Origin: Gordonia sediminis
GTDB taxonomy: Bacteria > Actinomycetota > Actinomycetes > Mycobacteriales > Mycobacteriaceae
NCBI GenBank assembly: GCA_004193205.1
Contig: RZUM01000001.1
Span: 564,424 to 628,423, forward strand
Length of the DNA stretch: 64,000 bases
Reading direction: 5' to 3'
The position numbers were made by a program, and so were the translations under genes. The notes under the pieces are model-generated. The model was not told where the DNA came from, made no database searches, and worked only from the letters and a program-made list of their open reading frames with translations. Positions 1-7,957 of the stretch are shown piece by piece (position 1 is the stretch's first letter; the number at the start of each line of letters is the position of its first letter).

Positions 1-288
1 CTGCCAGGACAGCCAGTGCGCACACGACAACACCCCGTCGCCGCTCCAGGCGTGGCGGGTGTCGAGTTCGACGAGCAGGTCCAGCCAGCGTGCGGTCAGT
101 GCCGCGAGCTGACCGGAGTAGCCGAGCACCCGGTCGCGCAGCACATCGTCGGTCAGGTCGGTCACCGGGGTGTCATCGAACATGCTCGGCCGCACCGGTT
201 CCGGTGACGATTCCGAAGGCGTGTCCAGTGACGGTTCGGGTGCTGTGTCATCGGCTGAGTCGTCGGGATGTAGTGGTGTTACGGTCAT
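1..288 (-). CDS. DUF222/13E12-type HNH endonuclease family protein, 5' end only
   Basis: Only the first 96 codons lie in the window; the gene runs off the left edge. The start ATG (286-288, complement) follows a GGGGG stretch at 294-298. After about 40 Asp/Ser/Pro-rich residues the chain enters a helical segment around LTARWLDLLVELDTRHAW and then GVLSCAHWLSW. This is typical of the N-terminal domain (DUF222) of the many actinobacterial 13E12-repeat proteins, which usually carry a C-terminal HNH nuclease. The HNH part is outside the window, so nuclease function is inferred from family membership only. These genes are often multicopy and associated with mobile or repeat-rich DNA, which fits the repeats directly upstream. 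Confidence 0.7.
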   Translation of the reverse strand, partial: MTVTPLHPDDSADDTAPEPSLDTPSESSPEPVRPSMFDDTPVTDLTDDVLRDRVLGYSGQLAALTARWLDLLVELDTRHAWSGDGVLSCAHWLSWQ

Positions 289-389
289 CAGATCCCCCCA
301 GGATTGTGAAAGCTCAATCGGCCACCCATAGGATATCGGCGGGGTCCGACAAATCGGACAACGATGGAAACCTGCTCCACCGCACAATG

Positions 390-669
390 TTCCGCGGAGC
401 GTCGCTGACCGAGGAGTTCCCGCGGGGGTTCGTCGTACTACTTTCCGCGGAACGCCCGATATCCGCTCCTTGGACGACAGACGCAGTCCCGCAACGTGTT
501 CCGCGGTATACCCAACAGCCAATACCCGCAACAGGGTGTGCACGATCGACGCTGAGGTGTGCACGATCGACGCTGGGTGGCGCACGATCGACGCTGGGGT
601 GCGCGCGATCGTCGTGGACGCACGGACGGCGTTCCGCGGAACGTTTGGCACCGCACAGCGTTCCGCGAA
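390..669. repeat. Dispersed TTCCGCGGAA palindromes
   Basis: Between the DUF222 gene and the DUF1295 gene (289-825) I see no convincing gene; reading frames here owe their length to repeats. The stretch holds five copies of a palindrome: TTCCGCGGA (390-398), TTCCGCGGAA (443-452), TTCCGCGG (499-506), TTCCGCGGAA (632-641) and TTCCGCGAA (661-669). Spacing is irregular. They could be protein-binding sites, REP-like elements or methylation targets; the sequence does not decide. Confidence 0.7.
536..619. repeat. 21-bp tandem repeat, three good copies plus one degenerate
   Basis: Units at 536-556, 557-577 and 578-598 share the core TGCACGATCGACGCTG or a one-base variant (CGCACGATCGACGCTG). A degenerate fourth unit lies at 599-619. 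The 21-bp period is close to two helical turns. It is also a multiple of three, which is why long spurious frames appear here. The same unit recurs at 766-807. Confidence 0.85.
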
Positions 670-765
670 CGCACGACGTCCACGACGGCTATGCCCCGCT
701 ACCGGCACGACACGGTCACCATAAACCGCTGTGAATCCGCCAAGCGCGGCGATCATCCGCACCCG

Positions 766-807
766 GTGCGCACGCTCGACGCTGGAGTGCGCACGCTCGA
801 CGGGCGT
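766..807. repeat. Second block of the 21-bp repeat, two copies
   Basis: GTGCGCACGCTCGACGCTGGA occupies 766-786 and a diverged copy, GTGCGCACGCTCGACGGGCGT, occupies 787-807. It ends 18 bases before the start of the DUF1295 gene, so it lies in that gene's promoter/leader region and could affect its expression. Confidence 0.8.
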
Positions 808-825
808 AGTCCCTACTCTCGGAGT

Positions 826-1647
826 ATGGAACCGGTGTGGATCGTCCTTGTCATCGCCGCGCTGGCGTGTGTCTTCTGCTGGGTGGCCTCGGAAATCACC
901 GGAGACACGTCGTGGGTGGACCGGTTGTGGTCGATCGTGCCGGTCGTCTATGTGTGGGTCTTTGCGATCGCCGCGGTCACCGATGGCCGCGACGCGGGAC
1001 GGCTGGTCTTGATGGCGATCCTGGTGACGGTGTGGGGCATCCGGCTGACCTTCAATTTCGCCCGCAAAGGCGGCTACGCCGGCGTCGAGGACTACCGCTG
1101 GGCCGTGCTGCGCGAACGTATGTCTCCCAGCATGTTTCGGCTGTTCAATCTGTTCTTCATCGTGCTCTACCAGAACGCGCTGCTGGTCCTCATCGCGATG
1201 CCCGCCTACACGGCGTGGGCACATCCGACGACGCTGACGATCTGGGACGTCGTGTTCGCACTGCTGTTTGTGATGTTTCTGGTGGGTGAGACGATCGCCG
1301 ACCAGCAGCAGTGGAACTTTCATGCGGCCAAACAACGGGCCGGCGATATGCTCGAACCGGGGTTCCTGACGACCGGCCTGTTTCGTTACAGCCGCCATCC
1401 GAATTTCTTCTGCGAGCAGGCGCAGTGGTGGATGGTCTACTGCCTGGGCGCGGTGGCCGCGGTGTCGTCGGGGCTCGGGTTCTGGGGTGGCGCGATCAAC
1501 CCGACCATCGCCGGTGCGCTGCTGCTGAGTCTGTTGTTCGTCGGGTCGACGAGGTTCACCGAGTCCATCTCGGCGGCGAAGTATCCGGCGTATGCCGACT
1601 ATCAGCGCACGACGTCGATGCTCGTCCCGTGGCCACCGCGGGGGTGA
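826..1647 (+). CDS. DUF1295 family integral membrane protein
   Basis: A 273-residue polytopic membrane protein. It has a hydrophobic first helix (VWIVLVIAALACVFCW), several further membrane segments, and the C-terminal run LFRYSRHPNFFCEQAQWW. The RHPNFFCE type motif is the hallmark of DUF1295/steroid 5-alpha-reductase-like C-terminal domains, which fold like isoprenylcysteine methyltransferases and NAD(P)H-dependent sterol reductases. The substrate is unknown. The GGAG at 821-824 is too close to the ATG at 826 and better spaced for the in-frame GTG at 835, so the true protein may be three residues shorter. The gene converges on the NTF2-like gene with a 14-base gap. Confidence 0.85.
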   Translation: MEPVWIVLVIAALACVFCWVASEITGDTSWVDRLWSIVPVVYVWVFAIAAVTDGRDAGRLVLMAILVTVWGIRLTFNFARKGGYAGVEDYRWAVLRERMSPSMFRLFNLFFIVLYQNALLVLIAMPAYTAWAHPTTLTIWDVVFALLFVMFLVGETIADQQQWNFHAAKQRAGDMLEPGFLTTGLFRYSRHPNFFCEQAQWWMVYCLGAVAAVSSGLGFWGGAINPTIAGALLLSLLFVGSTRFTESISAAKYPAYADYQRTTSMLVPWPPRG

Positions 1648-1661
1648 TGCGGCGCCGACCA

Positions 1662-2165
1662 CTACGTGACGAAGGTGCCGGGATGCAATTCGGCGTCGTC
1701 ACCGAGGGGTCGGCGCAACGACCAGCGCTCGGTGAAGATGCAGGCGGACATCTTCCACTCGCCCTCTTCGACGACGTAGGTGTCGTCGTAGTCGCCGGTC
1801 ATGATCGTCTCGGTCCAGTCGAGCAGGTTGATCTGCCGGAACTGCAGGGTCCAGCGGCCGGTCGCGGTGGTGTCGGAGGTGAGGGTGATGTCGGGGTGCA
1901 GTCCGTGATGCATATCGAAGATGACGTAGCTGCCGTCCACGGTGAGCAGCGCGACCTGACAGAAGGTCTCGGTCAACGCGTCGGCGTCGTCGAAGGAGCC
2001 GAGCAGGCCGTAGTCGATGCGGGCGCCGGACTTGATGAAGGACGCGCGGAAGGTCACCGGATCCTTGGCGTCACAGGCCCGCCAGTAGCGATGCTTGAGC
2101 CGTTTGATCGCCTCGATCTGATCGAGCGCGTCGAAGCGGCGGCCAGCATCGTCTGATGACCTCAT
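1662..2165 (-). CDS. SnoaL/NTF2-like fold protein
   Basis: A 167-residue protein with the layout of SnoaL-like (NTF2 superfamily) domains. An N-terminal helix (DALDQIEAIKRLKHRYWRACD) is followed by a mixed sheet with FIKSGARIDYGLLGSFDDAD, then a second half with GRWTLQFRQINL and WKMSACIFTERW. Such proteins are small cone-shaped hydrolases, isomerases or dehydratases, or simply binding domains; the function here is unknown. Start taken at the ATG at 2163-2165, before which the frame reads through the 2181-2222 hairpin and is unlikely to be coding. A GTG directly precedes the ATG and could be used instead. Confidence 0.75.
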   Translation of the reverse strand: MRSSDDAGRRFDALDQIEAIKRLKHRYWRACDAKDPVTFRASFIKSGARIDYGLLGSFDDADALTETFCQVALLTVDGSYVIFDMHHGLHPDITLTSDTTATGRWTLQFRQINLLDWTETIMTGDYDDTYVVEEGEWKMSACIFTERWSLRRPLGDDAELHPGTFVT

Positions 2166-2180
2166 CACTCCACCATAGGA

Positions 2181-2222
2181 CGCCGCAGACCGCCGAGAAG
2201 GTGATCTCGGCGGTCTGCGGCG
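2181..2222 (-). terminator. Perfect 18-bp hairpin, probable terminator
   Basis: The arms CGCCGCAGACCGCCGAGA (2181-2198) and its exact complement (2205-2222) enclose a 6-base loop. It lies just downstream of the minus-strand 33-residue gene (stop at 2257) and upstream of the NTF2-like gene. No T-tract follows, as is usual for GC-rich actinomycete terminators. Confidence 0.7.
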
Positions 2223-2256
2223 GGGTATCCGGTAAGTGGTGAGAGTGGGAGTCAGC

Positions 2257-2358
2257 TCACTTCCATTCCCAGATCCAGCGACGGGTCCGCGGGTCCCAGC
2301 GGTGGACGCGACGACGCTTCGGGGCGGGGGTCTGTGCGGTCTTCTTCGGGGTTGCCAT
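2257..2358 (-). CDS. Small, strongly basic 33-residue protein
   Basis: A short frame with a well-placed AGGAG ribosome site about 8 bases before the ATG (2356-2358). The product is very basic and tryptophan-rich at its end: an Ala/Thr/Pro/Lys leader, PKRRRVHRWD, then TRRWIWEWK. About a third of the residues are Lys or Arg. Presence of a good ribosome site, an upstream leader and a downstream hairpin argue for a real gene. I cannot assign a function; nucleic-acid or ribosome binding is plausible from charge alone. Confidence 0.6.
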   Translation of the reverse strand: MATPKKTAQTPAPKRRRVHRWDPRTRRWIWEWK

Positions 2359-2550
2359 TGTGCATTCTCCTTCACTCGAGGTCATTCCGGCGGGACCGGA
2401 ATCTCTCTGACACGAACAACAATGACTCCCGATCCTTGGCGGACCATCGACCGTCGCTGCGAGGATGCTGTCACCCGCCGGGTCATCCGGGCGGACGCAT
2501 TTCCGCGACACTCCGTACCGCAAGGCACGGAGGCCGTCGCCACAGAACGG

Positions 2551-2590
2551 CCACGTGAAAGACTTCTGGCACGGCCGTTCCACGTGAAAC
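2551..2590. promoter_or_regulatory. Two parS-like sites
   Basis: GTTCCACGTGAAAC at 2577-2590 differs by one base from the palindromic ParB-binding core GTTTCACGTGAAAC known from actinobacteria and Bacillus. A weaker copy, GGCCACGTGAAAG, begins at 2549, with the CCACGTGAAA core at 2551-2560. The two CACGTG centres are 30 bp apart. The strong copy ends two bases before the AGGAGG of the 5'-nucleotidase gene. Chromosome partition sites are the obvious interpretation; a CACGTG-binding repressor is the alternative. Confidence 0.5.
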
Positions 2591-2605
2591 CAGGAGGAAG
2601 AACCG

Positions 2606-3085
2606 GTGACCGACGAACCGAAGAAGAAGGTTCTCTACGTCGACATGGACAACACACTCGTCGACTTCCAGTCCGGCATCGACCGCCTGGCGCCCGAGCT
2701 CCGAGCCAACTACGAGGGCCACTACGACGACGCGCCCGGCATCTTCCTGCTGATGGATCCGAACCCCGGCGCAGTCGATGCCTACCGCGAACTCGCCGAA
2801 CTCTTCGACACCTACATCCTGTCCACCGCCCCCTGGGACAACCCCACGGCGTGGGTGGACAAGCTGCTCTGGGTGAAAAAGTACCTCGGCTCCGAGGAGG
2901 GCTCACCCGCCTACAAGCGGCTTATCCTGTCGCACCACAAGAACCTCAACTCGGGCGCCTTTATTATCGACGACCGCACCGGACGCGGCGTCGACGAGTT
3001 CGGGGGCGCTCACATCCACTTCGGTCAGGAGGGCTTCGAGACGTGGGAACAGGTCGTCGAACACATGCGGCCACTCGCCGACTGA
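2606..3085 (+). CDS. 5'(3')-deoxyribonucleotidase-type HAD phosphatase (NT5C family)
   Basis: A 159-residue HAD-superfamily phosphatase. Motif I is YVDMDNTLVDF (DxDxT, residues about 11-21), motif II is STAPWDNP and the C-terminal acidic motif is IIDDRTGRG, with no large cap domain. This fits the NT5C family, which dephosphorylates deoxynucleoside monophosphates. It starts at GTG 2606, placed six bases after a strong AGGAGGAAG at 2592-2600. Two parS-like sites sit directly upstream, so partition protein binding could affect its expression. The family is known for house-cleaning of nucleotide pools; the substrate is inferred. Confidence 0.85.
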   Translation: MTDEPKKKVLYVDMDNTLVDFQSGIDRLAPELRANYEGHYDDAPGIFLLMDPNPGAVDAYRELAELFDTYILSTAPWDNPTAWVDKLLWVKKYLGSEEGSPAYKRLILSHHKNLNSGAFIIDDRTGRGVDEFGGAHIHFGQEGFETWEQVVEHMRPLAD

Positions 3086-3177
3086 TTCGCTCCTATGGGG
3101 GAGCCGCCGCGATCATCGTTGTTCTGGCCTTCCCGATCGCGCTCGTGCGGATGCTGACCACCACGTGACGCGACGCC

Positions 3178-6100
3178 TCACTCGCCGTCGCCGATGAGTT
3201 CGCGGATGTCGTCGGGACTGATCACGGTGCCGAACAGATCGCCGTCGTCGATGACGGCATCGAACAGCGCTCGCTTCTTGTCCTGCAGCGCAACGACTTT
3301 CTCCTCGATGGTGCCTGCGGACACCAGCCGGTACACGGTCACCGGTCGGGTTTGACCGATGCGGTGAGCACGGTCGACCGCCTGCGCTTCGGCGGCCGGG
3401 TTCCACCACGGGTCACAGACGAAGCAGTAGTCGGCCTCGGTGAGATTCAACCCGAATCCGCCGGCCTTGAGGCTGATCAGGAACACCTTCGACGACCCAC
3501 CGGTGAATTCCTCGATCGCGGCCGCACGTTGTTTGGCGTTCATCGAGCCGTCGAGGTAGCTGTAGGCGATACCCATGTCCTCGAGGCGTTCCCGGATCAA
3601 CCCGAGGAATCCGGTGAACTGACTGAATACCAGCGACGCATGCCCCTCGGCGATGAGTTCCGGGAGTTGTTCGGCGAGATGGTCCACCTTGGCCGACGCG
3701 ACCGCGCGGTGCTCCTCGTCGACCAGGCCGGCGTGCAGGCTGAGCTGCCGCAGCATCGTCAGCGACCGGAAGATCGCGAAGCGGTTCTCGTCCCAGTCCC
3801 CCAGCAGACCGAGCACCTTCTGCCGCTCCCGGTTGAGGCGCGTCTGATAGATCTTGTCGTGTTTCGGGGCGAGTTCGAGTGCGAGGACCTGCTCCTGCTT
3901 GGCCGGTAGGTCGGAGACGACCTGATCCTTGGTGCGCCGCAACATGACCGGCTTGATGCGCCGCCGCAGCAGGCCGAGACGCTCCGGGTGCTGACCGGAC
4001 TCGATCGGCCGCCGGAAGAACTCACCGAACGTCTTCGGCGACGGGAACAGTCCGGGTGCGGTCAGCGACAGCAACGACCACAGCTCCATCAAGTTGTTCT
4101 CCATCGGTGTGCCGGTGATCGCGAGCTTCATCTCGGCACCGAGGCGCCGTGCGCACTGATGGGTCTTGCTGTTGTGGTTCTTCACGAACTGCGCCTCGTC
4201 GAAGATCACTCCGGTCCAACGGAATTGGTTGATCTTCTCGAACTCGAGCCGCAGCAGGGTGTAGGAGGTGACGACGATCTGGGCGTCGCCGACCGTCTCG
4301 GCGAAGCTCACCCCGCTCTTGGACTCGGTGGCGGTCACCGCGACCGCCTTCGTCCCGGGGAGGAACTTCTCGGCCTCGCTCACCCAGTTTCCGACGACGC
4401 TGGTCGGTGCGATGACCAGGAAACTGCCCGACGGGTTTTCGGCCGCGGCCTCGGCGATCAGCGCGAGCGCCTGCACGGTCTTGCCGAGGCCCATGTCGTC
4501 GGCGAGGATACCGCCGATCCTGTTCTGCCACAGGAATCTCAGCCAGTCCAGGCCGTCGGCCTGATAGTCGCGCAGGTCGGCGTGCAGCCCCGCGGGCGGT
4601 CCGCTCGGCGCCGGGATGGTGGCCGTGGACAACCGCTGCAGCCGCGACTGCCAGTCGGCGAGTTGCTCCCCGACGACGCCGAGGCTGAGCAGTTCCTCCC
4701 ACATGGTGGCGTTGTAGGTGTCACGTCGGACGAGACCGTTCTCGAGTTCTCCGAGCGCCTTGGCCTCGTCGATGATCTGCGCGAGTCGCTGCAGTTCCGG
4801 GGTGTCGAGGGAGAAGTAGGTGCCGTCGGGCAACAGCAGGTGGGTGGCGCCGAGCGCGATGTCGCGGACGATCTCGCCGAGCGGAACGCGGTGGCCGTCG
4901 ACGTCGACGGTGATGTGCAGGTTGAACCAGTCGTTGCCGGTCCCTCCCTCCTCGTCGAAGGAGATCTGCGGATCCTGCTGTGCCGGACGGAAATCGAGGC
5001 GGTCGCCGACGATCTCGACGTCGATGTCGCTGCCGAGTTCGGGCAGGAGTTCACCGAGCAGCACCGCCGTGTCGACGAGGGAGAAGGTGAAGGTCTTGCG
5101 CAGCATGTCGATACCGGCCCGGCTCACCGCGTCGGTGGTGTCGTCGGCGACGACGTTGTCGATGCCGTTGTCGATGCCGTTGTCGATCGGGATGCCCACG
5201 CGGTGATACTGGTTGACGTATCGGGTGGCCTGCTCCTGCCAGCGTGAGCATCGGCGGGCGACGAGTTCCATCGCCGGCCGCGCCGCCTTCCAGACCTGCT
5301 CCTCGGTGGCGGCGTCGCGAATACGGCTGGCGCCTACCGGCTCGTGCTCCTTGAAGATCCGGCGTCGACCGTTGATGAGGTAGCGGATGCTCCACGACAC
5401 CTGCGATCCGTCGTCGGTCATCCGCACGGTGAGCAGCGGCGCGGGCCCCTCGATGGTCGGGGTGGGGATGGCGGCGTCCGCGATGGCGACCGGGGCGGAT
5501 GCGGTCAGCGACGGCAACATCTCGGCGGCGAACTCGTCGAGGTCCTCGTCGGGGACGACCACTCCGCCGCTCGAGACGAGGTCAACGAAGGCGGCGTGGT
5601 TCGGCGACCCTTCGAACGGTCCCATCAGCAGCAGGTCGCCGGACACGGAGTAGGCGCCGTGCGGGTGGCGATAGCCGATCAACCCGACGGGCGTGTGTTG
5701 CCATTCGTCGTGGTCGACCTCGATGGTCGGCGTGACGAGTGCGCCGTGTTCGGCGCGGGTGATGTGGAACGCCATCCGGGAAGCGTCGAAGAGGTCGACC
5801 GAGGTGGCCCCGGTCGACTGGTGCGCGAGCAGAGCGACGCCGGCGTCGCGGGCCGCGGCCAACCAGGTCCAGATGTCGCGTGGGCCCGCCGCCAGCGGCA
5901 GGGTGTCGTAGTGGATGCCACCGCCGGTGTCGCGGGCGACGCGCATGATCCCCTTGACGGCCTCGAGGTGGCCGGGGTCGAACCTGTCCGGGTCGAAGGT
6001 GGAGCCGAAATGCGACAGTTGCTCGACGGCGCGCCAACTGATGCCGGTCCGTACCCAGTTGTCACGTTTCCCGCGTGTGACCAGCCGCAACACCGGGGAC

Positions 6101-6669
6101 GGCGGTATGGAGTGGTAGGCGGGCTCGGGCAGTTCGACCATGATGCCGATGGGTGCCGGCGCGGCGGTGGGAGTGGGTGCCGGCGTGACGAACGCTCCGA
6201 GGGCGGTGCGCCACGGGGTGGGGAGCCGGGTGACCGAGGCCAGCGACATCGGCCTCGTGGGTCCGCCGTAGTCCTCGTCGTAGTCGGCCTCGTCGTAGTC
6301 GACCTCGTCACTGTCGTAGAAATCGTCGTCGTCGTAGTAGCTGTCATCGCCGTCGTAGGTGTCGGCGAAGTAGTCGCCGGCGAAGAGCAGCAGCGCCACC
6401 ACGTGTTTGCACATCACGCCGACCGGACAGCTGCAGTCCGAACCAAGCAGCTCCCGCTGCCGGCCCCGGGCCGCGAAGCTGGCGGTGGTCTGATAGATGT
6501 GCCGACCCGATCCGCGGCAGACCCCGGCGAGGGTCAGTTCGTCCTCCGACCACGACATGCCGATGACCCGACCCTCGGCGGCGTACGCGGAGCCGCGTGA
6601 GAGGGTTCCACGGTCGAAGTCGCCGACGAGGTCGTCCTCGATCAGATCGAGCGGCTGGTATTGAGCCAT
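3178..6669 (-). CDS. SWIM zinc-finger SNF2-family DNA-dependent ATPase
   Basis: A 1163-residue Swi2/Snf2 ATPase. A SWIM zinc finger (C79, C81, C87, H89; CxCx5CxH) lies near the N-terminus, then a very acidic Asp/Tyr stretch (about 105-135) and a long middle region. The two RecA lobes follow: Walker A DDMGLGKT near residue 725, DEAQ box near 823, ITGTPMENN (motif III), AGGFGLNL near 1070 and AHRIGQ near 1104. SNF2 enzymes translocate on double-stranded DNA; bacterial SWIM-SNF2 proteins of this type (RapA/HepA relatives) act on RNA polymerase recycling or DNA repair, but which applies here is unknown. It is divergent from the phosphatase-like gene with a 74-base shared promoter region. Confidence 0.95.
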   Translation of the reverse strand: MAQYQPLDLIEDDLVGDFDRGTLSRGSAYAAEGRVIGMSWSEDELTLAGVCRGSGRHIYQTTASFAARGRQRELLGSDCSCPVGVMCKHVVALLLFAGDYFADTYDGDDSYYDDDDFYDSDEVDYDEADYDEDYGGPTRPMSLASVTRLPTPWRTALGAFVTPAPTPTAAPAPIGIMVELPEPAYHSIPPSPVLRLVTRGKRDNWVRTGISWRAVEQLSHFGSTFDPDRFDPGHLEAVKGIMRVARDTGGGIHYDTLPLAAGPRDIWTWLAAARDAGVALLAHQSTGATSVDLFDASRMAFHITRAEHGALVTPTIEVDHDEWQHTPVGLIGYRHPHGAYSVSGDLLLMGPFEGSPNHAAFVDLVSSGGVVVPDEDLDEFAAEMLPSLTASAPVAIADAAIPTPTIEGPAPLLTVRMTDDGSQVSWSIRYLINGRRRIFKEHEPVGASRIRDAATEEQVWKAARPAMELVARRCSRWQEQATRYVNQYHRVGIPIDNGIDNGIDNVVADDTTDAVSRAGIDMLRKTFTFSLVDTAVLLGELLPELGSDIDVEIVGDRLDFRPAQQDPQISFDEEGGTGNDWFNLHITVDVDGHRVPLGEIVRDIALGATHLLLPDGTYFSLDTPELQRLAQIIDEAKALGELENGLVRRDTYNATMWEELLSLGVVGEQLADWQSRLQRLSTATIPAPSGPPAGLHADLRDYQADGLDWLRFLWQNRIGGILADDMGLGKTVQALALIAEAAAENPSGSFLVIAPTSVVGNWVSEAEKFLPGTKAVAVTATESKSGVSFAETVGDAQIVVTSYTLLRLEFEKINQFRWTGVIFDEAQFVKNHNSKTHQCARRLGAEMKLAITGTPMENNLMELWSLLSLTAPGLFPSPKTFGEFFRRPIESGQHPERLGLLRRRIKPVMLRRTKDQVVSDLPAKQEQVLALELAPKHDKIYQTRLNRERQKVLGLLGDWDENRFAIFRSLTMLRQLSLHAGLVDEEHRAVASAKVDHLAEQLPELIAEGHASLVFSQFTGFLGLIRERLEDMGIAYSYLDGSMNAKQRAAAIEEFTGGSSKVFLISLKAGGFGLNLTEADYCFVCDPWWNPAAEAQAVDRAHRIGQTRPVTVYRLVSAGTIEEKVVALQDKKRALFDAVIDDGDLFGTVISPDDIRELIGDGE

Positions 6670-6743
6670 GTTCCCAGGCTAAGGGCTTCACGCGGGAGCA
6701 TCGGGAACGACGCGATGTTGTCCACAGATTGCGGCTAACCTGG

Positions 6744-7934
6744 ATGTCTGTGAGTCCATCGTCGGCCGAACTCCACCCCCGCGGGTGGGGCTCGTATGCC
6801 ACCCTCGCCGATGTTCTACCCGCGATCGACCGCGCCCTGGAGGGCCATCGTTCTCCGACGGTGCCGATCCCGCCGGACAAGGACGTGGTTCTGCTGCTGA
6901 TCGACGGGCTGGGAGCCACACTCCTCGACGCACACGCCGCAATCGCCCCGACCCTGGCCTCGATGCGGACGGCGCCGATCCGCGCCGGATTCCCGGCCAC
7001 CACCGCGACCAGCATCACCAGTCTGATGGCGGGCACACACTGCGGTGCCCACGGGATCATCGGGTACTCGTTCCGCACCGACCGCGCCGCGACCGAGGGT
7101 CCCGATCCCCACACCCTCAACGCCCTGCGGTGGACCCTGGACCGCTCCGACGGTGCGTCGGCGCTGGAAACCTATGTGCCCGAACAGATTCAGCCGATCG
7201 GAGGGTCACTCGCGGCGATGGACTCGCGCGGGGTGGAGATCGCGTATGTGATGCCCGCCGCGTATCGCGGCTCGGGATTCAGCCGGGCCGCATTCCAGGC
7301 GAAGGGACTCTACATCGGCGCCACGACCCCGCGCGAGATCGTCAACGGGGTCACCGAGGCGCTGGCGCCACGCACCCGCAGGCACCGTTTCGTCTACGCC
7401 TACTGGCCCGACCTCGACCTGACCGGTCACCTGGCCGGCCCGGGTTCGGAGCCGTGGCTGCAGACGCTGCAGGTGGCCGACCAACTCGTCGCCGATCTGG
7501 TCACCGACCTGCCGCAACACGCCGAGCTCGTGGTGACCGGGGATCACGGAATGATCCAGGCGGACATGCGGTTCGACATCGACACCATCGACGGAATGCT
7601 CGCCGGTGTCCAGGCGGTCGCCGGTGAGATGAGGGCCCGCGAGGTGTACGTGCGGACCGGGGCGCGCGACGACGTCCTGCAGACGTGGCGCGCCATCCTC
7701 CACGACGACGCGCATGTGGCTCCTCGCGAGCAGGTGCTCGACGAACAGTGGTTCGGCCCCGAGGTCACCGATGTGGTCGCGGAACGGATCGGCGACGTGG
7801 TGGCGGTGGCGCGCGGGGCGGCGATCCTGACCCGCACGCTGTCTGAACCTCAACTGGAGACCGAGATGCTCGGCCATCACGGCGCGTGGACCGCGGCCGA
7901 GCAACTCGTCCCGCTGTTGGTGGAGCAGGGCTGA
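6744..7934 (+). CDS. Alkaline phosphatase superfamily phosphodiesterase/pyrophosphatase-like protein
   Basis: A 396-residue cytosolic-looking enzyme of the type I phosphodiesterase/nucleotide pyrophosphatase branch. The metal-binding Asp is in LLLIDGLGATLL, the nucleophile Thr in FPATTATSITSLMAG, and later metal ligands in WPDLDLTGHLAG, TGDHGMI and LGHHGAW. All active-site blocks are present, so it should be active. The natural substrate is not evident. No signal peptide is seen. The ATG at 6744 is chosen; the GTG at 6750 is an alternative. It is divergent from the SNF2 gene and converges on the flavin monooxygenase gene with a 23-base gap. Confidence 0.9.
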   Translation: MSVSPSSAELHPRGWGSYATLADVLPAIDRALEGHRSPTVPIPPDKDVVLLLIDGLGATLLDAHAAIAPTLASMRTAPIRAGFPATTATSITSLMAGTHCGAHGIIGYSFRTDRAATEGPDPHTLNALRWTLDRSDGASALETYVPEQIQPIGGSLAAMDSRGVEIAYVMPAAYRGSGFSRAAFQAKGLYIGATTPREIVNGVTEALAPRTRRHRFVYAYWPDLDLTGHLAGPGSEPWLQTLQVADQLVADLVTDLPQHAELVVTGDHGMIQADMRFDIDTIDGMLAGVQAVAGEMRAREVYVRTGARDDVLQTWRAILHDDAHVAPREQVLDEQWFGPEVTDVVAERIGDVVAVARGAAILTRTLSEPQLETEMLGHHGAWTAAEQLVPLLVEQG

Positions 7935-7957
7935 ACCCCCGGGGATGAGGCCGGTGA

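Noticed and set aside
438-735. Several overlapping frames of 80-210 codons upstream of the DUF1295 gene
   Set aside because: Their length comes from the 21-bp repeat (a multiple of three); their peptides are repeats such as CTIDA/RSTL with no ribosome site.
3086-3168. Hydrophobic frame ending GAAAIIVVLAFPIALVRMLTTT just after the nucleotidase
   Set aside because: It looks like a membrane peptide but has no ATG or GTG with a ribosome site at its beginning; the only in-frame GTG and ATG lie inside or after the hydrophobic part.
5344-6600. Long plus-strand frame opposite the SNF2 gene
   Set aside because: It is a shadow of the high-GC third position of the SNF2 gene, with Gly/Arg/Val-rich product and no family features.
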